Positions 51,587 to 60,235 of a stretch of 64,000 bases of DNA are shown piece by piece (position 1 is the first letter of the stretch; each line of letters opens with the position of its first letter). Source of the stretch: Dysosmobacter segnis (lineage in GTDB: Bacteria; Bacillota; Clostridia; Oscillospirales; Oscillospiraceae); assembly GCF_014297285.1 (NCBI RefSeq), contig NZ_JACOQI010000006.1:62001-126000 (forward strand). The letters run 5' to 3'. The translations under genes were made by a program, and so were the position numbers. Under the pieces are notes generated by a model, which did no database searches, was not told the DNA's origin, and was given only the letters and a program-made list of their open reading frames with translations.

Positions 51587-52594
51587 CTACACGTTTTCTC
51601 CCGCGTTCAGCATAGTTTCCATGGAAATTCCATATCCTTTTGTTGCGTCGGAAAGCAGCACATGGGTCACAGCCCCTACCAGCTTTCCGTTTTGAATAAT
51701 GGGACTGCCGCTCATCCCCTGCACGATGCCGCCGGTGGCGGCGATCAGGTCCGGGTCCGTGACGGAGATCACCATTTCCCGGCCGTCAGAGGCATTTGGG
51801 AGCCGTTTCAAAATTTCAACGGCATACTCCCGCACCTCGTCCCCGGACACATTGGCCCGGATCGTTGCCGGTCCCTCCACGGCATCGCCCACCGGCAGAG
51901 CCTCGCCCGCCGCAAGGGTGCAGTCCGCCGGAAGTGTGCCGAAAATGCCGCAGTCGGTGTTGGCGCACAGGGGGCCAAGGTCGCCGGACAGGTCAAAATT
52001 GCCCCGCAGCTCCCCGGCGCTGCCGCTGCTCCCCTTCTTCACCGCCTTCACGGTGGAGGGCAGGATGGAGCCGCTGCCGAAGGGCATCAGAGCCATGGTA
52101 TCGCCGTCGGTGATCCCGTGTCCCAGCGCGCCGAAAGCGCCGGTCGCGGGATCGTAATAGGTCACGGTGCCGATGCCCGCCATGCTGTCCCGGATCCACG
52201 CGCCGATGCAGCAGATGCCCTGTTCATTCCGTTCCGGCTCCACAGAGAGGGTCAGCGGGCTGCCCTGCCGCTTGATCTCCAATGCCGTGGCGTCCGTTCC
52301 GTTTTTTTGCAGCAGGGATTGGAACTGCTCCGTGGAGGTCACGGCCTCGCCGCCGCACTCCACGATCACGTCGCCGGTTTTCAGGCCGCAGGTCCGGGCC
52401 GGAGTACCGCCCTCCGGCAGCTTTACCACCACCACGCCCCGGGCAAACAGCTTCACCCCTACGGTGTGTCCCACCGGGATCAGACTGCGTTGGACAGGCT
52501 CCGCGGCCAGAGCCGCCGTGGTACACAGCAGCAGGGCCAGCACCAGTGCCGCCCCATGCCGCAGGGGTCCTTTGGGGATCTCTTCATACAACAA
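51587..52594 (-). CDS. spoIVB: SpoIVB stage IV sporulation serine peptidase
   Basis: This 335-residue S55 peptidase is secreted from the forespore to trigger sigma-K activation. It has an N-terminal membrane anchor (GAALVLALLLCTTAALA), a PDZ domain (about 40-110, GLKTGDVIVECGGEAVTSTE) and a peptidase domain. The catalytic His lies in FGALGHGITD and the Ser in GMSGSPIIQNGKLVGAVTHV. TTG 52594 was chosen because AAAGGAG lies seven bases before it. A longer frame to 52807 adds about 70 non-homologous residues. Confidence 0.92.
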   Translation of the reverse strand: MLYEEIPKGPLRHGAALVLALLLCTTAALAAEPVQRSLIPVGHTVGVKLFARGVVVVKLPEGGTPARTCGLKTGDVIVECGGEAVTSTEQFQSLLQKNGTDATALEIKRQGSPLTLSVEPERNEQGICCIGAWIRDSMAGIGTVTYYDPATGAFGALGHGITDGDTMALMPFGSGSILPSTVKAVKKGSSGSAGELRGNFDLSGDLGPLCANTDCGIFGTLPADCTLAAGEALPVGDAVEGPATIRANVSGDEVREYAVEILKRLPNASDGREMVISVTDPDLIAATGGIVQGMSGSPIIQNGKLVGAVTHVLLSDATKGYGISMETMLNAGENV

Positions 52595-52836
52595 GTCATC
52601 ACTCCTTTGGCAGGCCGCAAAATTCACATACATACCGTATTTTTTTTGTGAAATTCTACGTTTTGTATTGTGTTTTTCTTCCGTTTGCGGCGGTCTGCCT
52701 GTTTTTTCATCCATGTCGCGCCGTTCCGCTTCACGGACAGACTTATCCTTCCCGACGCGGCAAAAGCAAATCCCGACAAAAAGCGGCAGCAGCGCCAGCC
52801 GGATCACGATGACGCTTTAAGCATAAGCGCAAAAAA

Positions 52837-52863
52837 GCAGACGCAGGAAATTCCTGCGTCTGC
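52837..52863 (-). terminator. terminator of ftsZ
   Basis: GCAGACGCAGGAA and its complement form a 13-bp perfect stem. On the minus strand TTTTTTGCGC follows. It closes the division gene cluster. Confidence 0.9.
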
Positions 52864-52892
52864 TGGTAGAAGCTTCAATTTAAAAATTCCAC

Positions 52893-54041
52893 TCAATCCC
52901 GGCGATTGAAAATTTTGAAAATGTCATCGAAGGGGTCTTCCTCCGGTTCAGCGGGCTTTTCCTCTGCCGGAGCAATGGGCTCAATGGGTGCAAAGGGTGC
53001 CTTGGGCTGCTCATCCTTCTCCTGACCCTCCAACTGAACGGGAGGCTTTGCAAATGTGCCGATCTTAGGCAGATCGTCAGCCGGGTTCTTATCAAAGCCG
53101 GTGGCGATGACGGTGACACGGATCTCGTCGTCCATAGTTTCGTCGAAGGTGGCGCCGAAGATGGTGAGGGCGTCGGGATGGACGGCCTGCTGCACCAGAG
53201 AGGCGGCCTGCTCCACTTCCTCCAGGCCGATGTCCATAGAGCCGGTGACGTTGATAAGGACGCCCTTGGCCCCCTCGATAGAGGTCTCCAGCAGGGGGCT
53301 GGAAATGGCCATACGGGCGGCTTCCTCGGCCTTGCCCTTGCCGGCAGCCCGGCCCACGCCCATGTGAGCCATACCTGCGTTCTTCATAATGGCCGTCACA
53401 TCGGCAAAGTCCAGATTGATGAAGCCGGTGTCGCGGATCAGGTCGGAAATGGATTGCACTGCCTGACGCAGCACATCGTCGGCGATCTCAAAGGCGTTGG
53501 CAAAGGTGATCTTCTGATCCGTGGCGTGTTTCAGCCGCTCGTTGGGGATGATGACCAGAGAGTCCACCTTATCCTTCAGCTCGGCAATGCCGCTCTCCGC
53601 CTGCTGCATCCGGCGGCGGCCCTCAAAGCCAAAGGGCTTGGTGACCACGGCCACGGTGAGAATATCCATCTCCTTGGCGATCTCCGCCACAATGGGTGCG
53701 CCGCCAGTGCCGGTGCCGCCGCCCATGCCGGCGGTGATGAACACCATATCGGTGTCCTCCAGCGCCTTGGCGATCTGGTTTCGGCTCTCCTCAGCGGACT
53801 TGCGGCCCACCTCGGGGTCGGAGCCGGCGCCCTGACCGTGGGTCAGCTTTTCGCCGATCTGGATCTTGTATGTAGCACTGGAAACATTCAGTGCCTGCTT
53901 ATCTGTATTCACGGCCACGAACTCCACACCCTTGGTGCCGGAGCGGACCATGCGGTTGACCACGTTGTTGCCGCCGCCGCCAACGCCGATGACCTTGATG
54001 TTGACCACGGACTCGGGGCCGGTTTCCAATCCAAATGCCAT
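52893..54041 (-). CDS. ftsZ: cell division GTPase FtsZ
   Basis: This 382-residue tubulin homologue forms the Z-ring. Signatures are [17 protein letters not shown] at the N-terminus and the GTP loop [19 protein letters not shown]. The T7 loop reads [20 protein letters not shown]. The last residues [12 protein letters not shown] are a partner-binding tail. AGGAGG lies before ATG 54041; an upstream in-frame start is not conserved. It is last in the dcw series, 180 bases after ftsQ. Confidence 0.97.
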   Translation of the reverse strand: MAFGLETGPESVVNIKVIGVGGGGNNVVNRMVRSGTKGVEFVAVNTDKQALNVSSATYKIQIGEKLTHGQGAGSDPEVGRKSAEESRNQIAKALEDTDMVFITAGMGGGTGTGGAPIVAEIAKEMDILTVAVVTKPFGFEGRRRMQQAESGIAELKDKVDSLVIIPNERLKHATDQKITFANAFEIADDVLRQAVQSISDLIRDTGFINLDFADVTAIMKNAGMAHMGVGRAAGKGKAEEAARMAISSPLLETSIEGAKGVLINVTGSMDIGLEEVEQAASLVQQAVHPDALTIFGATFDETMDDEIRVTVIATGFDKNPADDLPKIGTFAKPPVQLEGQEKDEQPKAPFAPIEPIAPAEEKPAEPEEDPFDDIFKIFNRRD

Positions 54042-54221
54042 AGCGGTGCCTCCTGCTGTCTTTTGTACGAAAGGGCGGCAAGCCGCCCTGTAAATCACAA
54101 GTTATAGTGTCCCAAGCATAGTGGGATATGATTATCTATTGTATGCTATTTTCCCGGTGAGGTCAAGGGTTGCCGGAGATTTGTTTCCGATTTTTTTCGG
54201 CGTCTCCCTCCCGGCTTCCTC

Positions 54222-54998
54222 TTATTTTCTGGTATCCTGATCAAATATGACCTGGCCGTCCTCCTGCCGCATATCAAAGGTGCCTGTCATATTATCCTGG
54301 ATCTTGTCACTGTTGATGGCCAGTTCCAGCACCCGCAGCTTATAGGAAAAGTCCGCCTGATAGGGCATTTTCACCGTAAAGCGGTCCATATAGTCCATAG
54401 AAATATAGGACGCCTCTCCCAGATGGATGGCATCCACCTTTGCCAGATCCCCCGTTTCATCCAGCACAGCCAGCAATTCCAGCAGGCTTTCCCGCCGGGT
54501 CTCATAGGCCGTATCCACAGCGATCTGGGTTCCTACGGAGGGGGACAGCAGCTCACAGCCGTCAACGGTGGGGTATCCCGCGGCGGTATCCGTCTGCTCC
54601 ACGATCTTTCCGGCAGGACTCATCAGCCACACTGTCCCGTCCTGCGTCCAGGCCAGAGGATCGCCGCACTCCTGCACCTGGATCAGCAGGGTGTCCGGCA
54701 GCTTCCGCTGAATACGGGTGTTTTCGATCTCGATATATGGCAGGGCCTCGGCGATGTTCCGAATCACCTGATACTTGTTCAGCAAAAAGAGGTTGTCACC
54801 GTCCTCCACGCCGCTGGCCTGACGGATCTCCGCCTCCGTATAGCGCTTCTCCCCGGTGATGACCACCGTATCCACCCGGAAAAACAGGGTGATGGCCGCC
54901 ACCAGACAGCCGCAGATCAGGAATACGGACAGCAGCTTATAGAGGAAGCCGCTGCCTCCCCTTCTGCGCCGCCGCGCCGATCCTCTCCGTCTTGCCAT
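54222..54998 (-). CDS. ftsQ: cell division protein FtsQ/DivIB
   Basis: This 258-residue protein has a basic cytoplasmic tail (RRRGSARRRRRGG), one membrane helix (about 20-42) and a POTRA domain (VDTVVITGEKRYTEAEIRQA). An FtsQ beta domain follows. It links division proteins to septal wall synthesis. AAAGGAG supports ATG 54998. It lies directly after murA. Confidence 0.9.
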   Translation of the reverse strand: MARRRGSARRRRRGGSGFLYKLLSVFLICGCLVAAITLFFRVDTVVITGEKRYTEAEIRQASGVEDGDNLFLLNKYQVIRNIAEALPYIEIENTRIQRKLPDTLLIQVQECGDPLAWTQDGTVWLMSPAGKIVEQTDTAAGYPTVDGCELLSPSVGTQIAVDTAYETRRESLLELLAVLDETGDLAKVDAIHLGEASYISMDYMDRFTVKMPYQADFSYKLRVLELAINSDKIQDNMTGTFDMRQEDGQVIFDQDTRK

Positions 54999-55024
54999 GG
55001 TGGTTCTCCTTTACAGTCTGTCTC

Positions 55025-56293
55025 TCAGGGGGAGGCCGTCTCCTCCACCCGCCGTATATCCGCGCCCAGCGCCGCCAGATCATCCTCGATGCTCTGATAG
55101 CCCCGGTCGATATGGGTAATGTCCGAAATGGCGGTCTCTCCCTCCGCTGCCAGAGCCGCTGCGCACAGTGCCGCGCCGCCACGCAGGTCCGTACACCGCA
55201 CGGCGGCTCCGTGGAGCCGCTCCACGCCCAGCACCACCGCCGTCCGTCCGGAAACCCGGATGTCTGCTCCCATGCGGGCCAGCTCATCCACATGGCGGTA
55301 GCGGCTGCTGAACAGGTTTTCCTCGAATACCGCCGCCCCCCGGCACCGCAGCAGCGCCGCCATCAAAATGGCCTGCGCGTCGGTGGGAAAACCGGGATAG
55401 GGAGCCGTGCGGATGGGCCGGGGCGCCGTCAATCGTCCGGTACGGCGGCACACGATCCCGGCGCTGCCGCCGGTCACGTCGCACCCCGCCTCCCGGAGCA
55501 CCGCCGTCACAGCGGAGAGGTGCTCCTCCCGTGCGTCCCGGAGAAAGACCTCGCCCCCGGCGGAGGCCGCCCCGCAGAGGTAGGTAGCCGCCGCGATGCG
55601 GTCCGGCAGAATGGTGTAAGTACCGCCGTGGAGGGGCCGTCCGCCCCGGATCACCACCGTGGATGTGCCCGCGCCGGTGATCTCCGCGCCGCAGGTATTC
55701 AAAAAGCCTTGCAGGTCTTCAATTTCCGGTTCTCTGGCGGCGTTGGAAAGCACCGTGACGCCCTCCGCGCCGCAGGCCGCCAGCATCAGATTTTCCGTGG
55801 CCCCCACAGAGGGGAACCCCAGCACGATCTCCCGCCCCGTCAGCTTTGCCGCCTTGCAGTGCAGGGTGCCGCCGGTATCGTCGATCTCCGCCCCAAGTGC
55901 CCGGAGGCCGGAGAGGTGCAGGTCGATGGGCCGGGGACCTAATTCGCAGCCGCCGGGGCTGGTGAGGCTTGCCTCCCCGCACCGGGCCAGGATCGCCCCC
56001 AGAAAGATCACGGAGGACCGCATCTCCCGCATCAGCGCGTCGGGAACGTCGCAGCCGGACATTCCGGCGGTGTCCACCTCCAACACATCCCCCCGCCACC
56101 CGGCCTTGCAGCCCAAGGCTTGCAGGATACGGATGGACGCCTCCACATCCCGCAGACGGGGACAGCGGCGCAGCACCACGCTTCCGCCGGTGAGAATGGT
56201 AGCTGCCAGAATGGGCAGCACGCTGTTTTTCGCTCCCTGTATGGTAACTTCCCCTTGGAGGCGATTCCCGCCCCGGATCAGCAGTCGGCTCAT
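55025..56293 (-). CDS. murA: UDP-N-acetylglucosamine 1-carboxyvinyltransferase MurA
   Basis: This 422-residue enzyme catalyses the first committed step of peptidoglycan synthesis. It has GAKNSVLPILAATIL (catalytic Lys/Asn) near residue 20 and the fosfomycin-target Cys in SPGGCELGPRPIDLH near residue 115. GGGAGGG precedes ATG 56293. Codon use is very GC-rich. It lies between murG and ftsQ, as in many Clostridia. Confidence 0.95.
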   Translation of the reverse strand: MSRLLIRGGNRLQGEVTIQGAKNSVLPILAATILTGGSVVLRRCPRLRDVEASIRILQALGCKAGWRGDVLEVDTAGMSGCDVPDALMREMRSSVIFLGAILARCGEASLTSPGGCELGPRPIDLHLSGLRALGAEIDDTGGTLHCKAAKLTGREIVLGFPSVGATENLMLAACGAEGVTVLSNAAREPEIEDLQGFLNTCGAEITGAGTSTVVIRGGRPLHGGTYTILPDRIAAATYLCGAASAGGEVFLRDAREEHLSAVTAVLREAGCDVTGGSAGIVCRRTGRLTAPRPIRTAPYPGFPTDAQAILMAALLRCRGAAVFEENLFSSRYRHVDELARMGADIRVSGRTAVVLGVERLHGAAVRCTDLRGGAALCAAALAAEGETAISDITHIDRGYQSIEDDLAALGADIRRVEETASP

Positions 56294-56491
56294 ATTATTG
56301 GTCCCTCCCGATGAAAATGGTATCACGGGCCATTCTATGGGGAGAGAGCAACTTCGGTTCCTGCCGCCGCTTTATCAAAAGGGCTAAACGCCCGCCGTTT
56401 TCTCGAATACAGGGCGCTTTCGCCGTCTATTTTTCGGTTACTTTGATACTTTATCACGGCGATGGGCCGGTGTAAAGTCCGAAACAGTAAA

Positions 56492-57625
56492 TTACAGCAA
56501 CTCCTGAACGGTTTCGTAAATTCGCTGGGCCGCATCCCGGATGCCCAATTCCGCCATGGCCGACGCCATGGCTTCCCGCCGGACATCATCATGCAAAATG
56601 CCTGCCGCCGTCTGAAACAGCGCCTGCCCGGAGGAATTCTGCTCCAGTAAAACCTCCACGCCGCCGTGGGTCTCCAGCGCGCGGGCGTTTTTCTCCTGGT
56701 GGTTGTTGGTCACATAGGGGGATGGCACCATGATGGCCGGCACGCCCAGCGCCGTCAGCTCGCTGACGGTGGAGGCCCCCGCCCGGCAGATCACCAGATC
56801 CGCCGCCCGCATCACCGGGGCCATGTCATAGATGTATTCCCGGACCTGCAGGGAGGGGTGGTCCTTCAGATCCACGCCCTTCTCCGCCAATGCCTTCAGC
56901 ACGGCAGCATATCCGCTCTTGCCCGCGCCGTGGATATGATGGAACGGCTCCTTCCCCGCCTCCAAAGCCAGCATATCCGCCATCTGGGCGTTCATGCCGG
57001 AAGCGCCCAGAGACCCCCAGAAGGAGACGATCAGCGGCCGTCCGTCATTGACGCCCAGCTTTTCCTTGGCCGCCTCCTTGGTCAGGGTGAAGAAGTCCTC
57101 CCGGACCGGGGTGCCGGTGACGGCCACCTTCTCCGGGTGCTTGTAGTGCTGGCGGCAGGATTCAAAGCCTACCATGATCCGCCCGGCGTAAGGCTCCAGC
57201 AGCTCCGTGGTCAGTCCCGGCACGGCGTTGGACTCATGGACCGCCGTGGGGATGCCCATTTTGGCGGCGGCCTTCACGGTGGGATAGCTGGCGTAGCCGC
57301 CGGTGCCGATCACCGCGTCAGGCCGGAACTCCTTCAAAATAGCCCGGGCCTCTGCCGGGGAGCGGACCATATTGTAGAGGGACACCAGATTGTGCTTGAT
57401 CTCCGCCGGCTTGAGGGAGCGGTGAAAGCTGGAGATGTGAACGGTACGGAATTCGTATCCCGCCTTGGGGATCAGGTCCTTTTCCAAGCCACGCTCCGCC
57501 CCCACGAACAGTATTTTGATCTGCGGGTTCTTCTCCGCCATCAGCTGCGCCACGGCAATAGCCGGGTTCACATGGCCCGCCGTGCCGCCGCAGGTGAAGA
57601 TCACCCGGTCAATGCGCTTTTCCAC
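56492..57625 (-). CDS. murG: UDP-GlcNAc:undecaprenyl-PP-MurNAc-pentapeptide transferase MurG
   Basis: This 377-residue GT-B glycosyltransferase makes lipid II at the inner membrane face. It has the N-terminal glycine loop FTCGGTAGHVNPAIA, the HESNAVPG motif, and the C-terminal donor site RAGASTVSELTALGVPAIMV. GTG 57625 has AAAGGGG eight bases upstream. The frame continues upstream into repeat copy E, which can mislead start calling. Confidence 0.95.
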   Translation of the reverse strand: MEKRIDRVIFTCGGTAGHVNPAIAVAQLMAEKNPQIKILFVGAERGLEKDLIPKAGYEFRTVHISSFHRSLKPAEIKHNLVSLYNMVRSPAEARAILKEFRPDAVIGTGGYASYPTVKAAAKMGIPTAVHESNAVPGLTTELLEPYAGRIMVGFESCRQHYKHPEKVAVTGTPVREDFFTLTKEAAKEKLGVNDGRPLIVSFWGSLGASGMNAQMADMLALEAGKEPFHHIHGAGKSGYAAVLKALAEKGVDLKDHPSLQVREYIYDMAPVMRAADLVICRAGASTVSELTALGVPAIMVPSPYVTNNHQEKNARALETHGGVEVLLEQNSSGQALFQTAAGILHDDVRREAMASAMAELGIRDAAQRIYETVQELL

Positions 57626-57667
57626 CAGCAGCGCCCCTTTCCAAAAAGATGTCAAAACAGGCCAAAA

Positions 57668-57688
57668 AGGCAGGTGTTTACCCTGCCT
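57668..57688 (-). terminator. ftsW terminator hairpin, distal copy
   Basis: AGGCAGGTGTTTACCCTGCCT is a 7-bp stem-loop, with TTTTTGG following on the minus strand. It is identical to 57828-57848, on the other side of repeat copy E. Confidence 0.7.
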
Positions 57689-57827
57689 AAGGCTATCAAG
57701 AAAACGGTAAGGAAGGGTGTGCGCGGGAAACCCAAGAAGGGTGTCCTGCGCCATTAAAATCCAATATTTTCAGAACTAACAGTTCTGAAAATGTGTCAGC
57801 GGGGCGAAAAAACTTTTCGACACGCTG
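57689..57827 (-). repeat. dispersed MITE-like repeat, copy E, inside the dcw cluster
   Basis: This 139-bp copy on the minus strand begins CAGCGTGTCGAAAAG and ends in a shortened version of the right end (GATAGCC). It holds the TTTTCAGAACT hairpin (about 57768-57792) and the GGGAAACCCAAGAAGG block. It lies between ftsW and murG and is flanked by two identical 21-base copies of the ftsW terminator hairpin. Confidence 0.82.
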
Positions 57828-57848
57828 AGGCAGGTGTTTACCCTGCCT
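57828..57848 (-). terminator. ftsW terminator hairpin, proximal copy overlapping the stop codon
   Basis: Identical to 57668-57688. The ftsW stop codon (57838-57840) lies in its loop region, so the stem was part of the ftsW end before the repeat inserted. Confidence 0.7.
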
Positions 57849-59064
57849 TTGTTGGCTTCATTTGCCTGGATACGCTCAGGATCACACCCATTTCCGCCAG
57901 CTGGATAAGCAGGGCGGTGCCGCCGTAGCTGAAAAACGGCAGGGAGATGCCGGTGGTGGGGAGCAGCCCCGTCACCACGCTGATGTTCAAAAACACCTGC
58001 ACAGCCAGCTGCGTGGTAAAGCCCACCACTAACAGTGTGCCGAACCGGTCACGGGTGTGGAGGGCGATCCAGTAGCCCCGAAGGATCAGCGCCGCAAACA
58101 GCAGCATGATGATCCCGGCCCCCACCAGCCCCAATTCCTCGCAGGCGATGGAGAAAATGAAATCGTTGTGCTCCTCCGGCAGAAACAGGAACTTCTGCCG
58201 GCTCTTGCCAAGACCCAGTCCCCACAGGCCGCCGGAGCCGATGGTAATGAGGCTCTGAGAAAGCTGATAGCCCTTATCCGCGGCATCTGCCCAAGGGTCC
58301 AGCCAGTATATAACGCGGGATTTGTTATAGCCGATGACAAATAAAGCCACATACACCATGCCAACCGCCGCGCCAGCGGCAGTACCTACCCAGATCCAGT
58401 TGATGCCGCCCACAAGCATCATGGCCGCCCCTGCGCCCAAAATCAGGATCGCGCCGGAGAGGTGGGGCTCAACGGCCACCAGGCCTGCCACTACCACCAG
58501 AATAAAGGCGTAGGGTAGCACGCCGTAGCGGAAGCTGCGCATTTTGTCCTTTTTTCGGGAAATACTGTCGGCAAAGTAGGTAATGATTGCCACCTTGGCG
58601 ATCTCCGAGGGCTGAAACTGAATACCGATCTTCAGCCATCGGGTCGCGCCCTTGGCCGTCACCGCGATGGGGTTGTGGGGGATGATGACCAGGATCAGGA
58701 AGATCACGGACACATAGATCAAGGCTCTGCCCGCGCCGCGAAGCCGCTGATAGTTGAATTTACTGACCAGCAGCATCACCGCCGTACCCAGCACGGCGAA
58801 AACGCCCTGCTTTTCAAAGTAATACAGCGGGTTGTGGCGGGAGGGCGCTTTCTCATAATAGGCGGAGGGAAAGCTGGCGGACAGGAGGATCACCAGACCG
58901 ATGGCCGTCAGCAGCATGACCAGCAGACAGAAGGTCAGGTCGATGGGACCTTTGGCCAGTTCCCGGCTCTCTTCCATTTTTTCCCGGCGGCGCTGCTTGC
59001 GCTCCTGAAGGGCCAGCTTCTCCTGATGGGTCAGGGGACGGCGGCGGGGCCGTGTCTGGGTCAT
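57838..59064 (-). CDS. ftsW: FtsW/RodA/SpoVE-family peptidoglycan glycosyltransferase
   Basis: This 408-residue SEDS protein has a long basic cytoplasmic leader (about 40 residues) and about 10 membrane helices. Family motifs are KFNYQRLRGAGRALI, the GVAxSIKGATRW-like AVTAKGATRWLKIG and the C-terminal LPTTGISLPFFSYGGTALL. It polymerises glycan strands with a class B PBP. AAAGGAGGG lies before ATG 59064. By position it is FtsW; SpoVE function cannot be excluded. Confidence 0.92.
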   Translation of the reverse strand: MTQTRPRRRPLTHQEKLALQERKQRRREKMEESRELAKGPIDLTFCLLVMLLTAIGLVILLSASFPSAYYEKAPSRHNPLYYFEKQGVFAVLGTAVMLLVSKFNYQRLRGAGRALIYVSVIFLILVIIPHNPIAVTAKGATRWLKIGIQFQPSEIAKVAIITYFADSISRKKDKMRSFRYGVLPYAFILVVVAGLVAVEPHLSGAILILGAGAAMMLVGGINWIWVGTAAGAAVGMVYVALFVIGYNKSRVIYWLDPWADAADKGYQLSQSLITIGSGGLWGLGLGKSRQKFLFLPEEHNDFIFSIACEELGLVGAGIIMLLFAALILRGYWIALHTRDRFGTLLVVGFTTQLAVQVFLNISVVTGLLPTTGISLPFFSYGGTALLIQLAEMGVILSVSRQMKPTKAG

Positions 59065-59109
59065 GGGTGCTCCCTCCTTTCTCTCCAAATCAAGTCAAGT
59101 GTTTTTACT

Positions 59110-60096
59110 TTACAGATAGCGGCTCCGGATGCCGTAATACGCCAGCAGGCAGAACACTGCCGTAATGGACACAAAGACCGTTACGATCTTCACCTCGCTC
59201 CAGCCGCACCGCTCCAAATGGTGATGCAGAGGGGCCATTTTGAAAAACCGCTTGCCATGAGTGGCCTTGAAGTATCCAACCTGTATAATATCGGATAAAG
59301 TTTCCAGAATGTAGATGATCCCCACCGGAATCAGCACCAGCGGCATATCAAAGGCAAAGGCCAGCGCCGCCACCGCGCCGCCTAAAAACAGGCTGCCGGT
59401 GTCACCCATGAAGCATTTGGCGGGATGGCGGTTATACAGGGCATAAAAGCCCACCAGACTGCCGCACAGGGCGGAGGAGAAAATTCCCAGCGTGGTGAAT
59501 TTCCAGATCATAGCGGTTCCCATGAAGAACGCCATGACCACAGCGGTGACGCTGGAGGCCAGACCGTCGATACCATCGGTGAGGTTCACGGAGTTGACGC
59601 AGCCCACGATGACGAAGGCGGCGAAGATCAGATACACGATCCAGTTCACTGTCAGCGTCACGTTGACAAAGGGGATATAGAGATCGTTGGTCAGGAGGCC
59701 CTCATACCGCATCAGGCACAGGAACACCACCGCCGCCAGAAGCTGCAAAGCAAACTTTTGCTTGGCGGTCAGGCCCTCGTTCTGGTGCTGGCGGACCTTG
59801 CGGTAGTCATCCACAAAGCCGATGAGCCCGAAGATCAGGGCGAACAGGTACACATACAGATGGGCGAAGTCCCCCGCCAGCATCTGCTGCCAGCCGCAGG
59901 CAAAGGTCACGATGCCGCTGCCCAGAATAAAGGCGATGCCGCCCATGGTGGGGGTGCCCGCCTTGGAATTGTGCCAGGTGGGGCCGTCCTGCCGGATCTC
60001 CTGTCCGGCCTTCAGCTTCCGCAGCTCCGCCAGTACGAATTTGCCCAGAATTATGGTCAGCACACAGCCGGCCAGTAACGCCACATAGATACTCAT
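59110..60096 (-). CDS. mraY: phospho-MurNAc-pentapeptide translocase MraY
   Basis: This 328-residue, 10-helix membrane enzyme makes lipid I. The motifs GPTWHNSKAGTPTMGGIAFI, VNLTDGIDGLASSV (catalytic Asp region), CFMGDTGSLFLGG and the HHHLE loop (APLHHHLERCG) are all intact. In the cluster it lies between murE and ftsW, where murD is usually present. Confidence 0.96.
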   Translation of the reverse strand: MSIYVALLAGCVLTIILGKFVLAELRKLKAGQEIRQDGPTWHNSKAGTPTMGGIAFILGSGIVTFACGWQQMLAGDFAHLYVYLFALIFGLIGFVDDYRKVRQHQNEGLTAKQKFALQLLAAVVFLCLMRYEGLLTNDLYIPFVNVTLTVNWIVYLIFAAFVIVGCVNSVNLTDGIDGLASSVTAVVMAFFMGTAMIWKFTTLGIFSSALCGSLVGFYALYNRHPAKCFMGDTGSLFLGGAVAALAFAFDMPLVLIPVGIIYILETLSDIIQVGYFKATHGKRFFKMAPLHHHLERCGWSEVKIVTVFVSITAVFCLLAYYGIRSRYL

Positions 60097-60235
60097 GCTT
60101 TCTCCTTATCCCGGTCCTGACAGCTTTCCCCGTCAGGGCCTTTCTCTTGCTGACCGGCCGGTACACATCCGGCCGGTGTTTTCGCCGCTGCGCGGCTGTA
60201 TTTATGAAACGGGAATGCCTAAAGTCTGCCGGACC

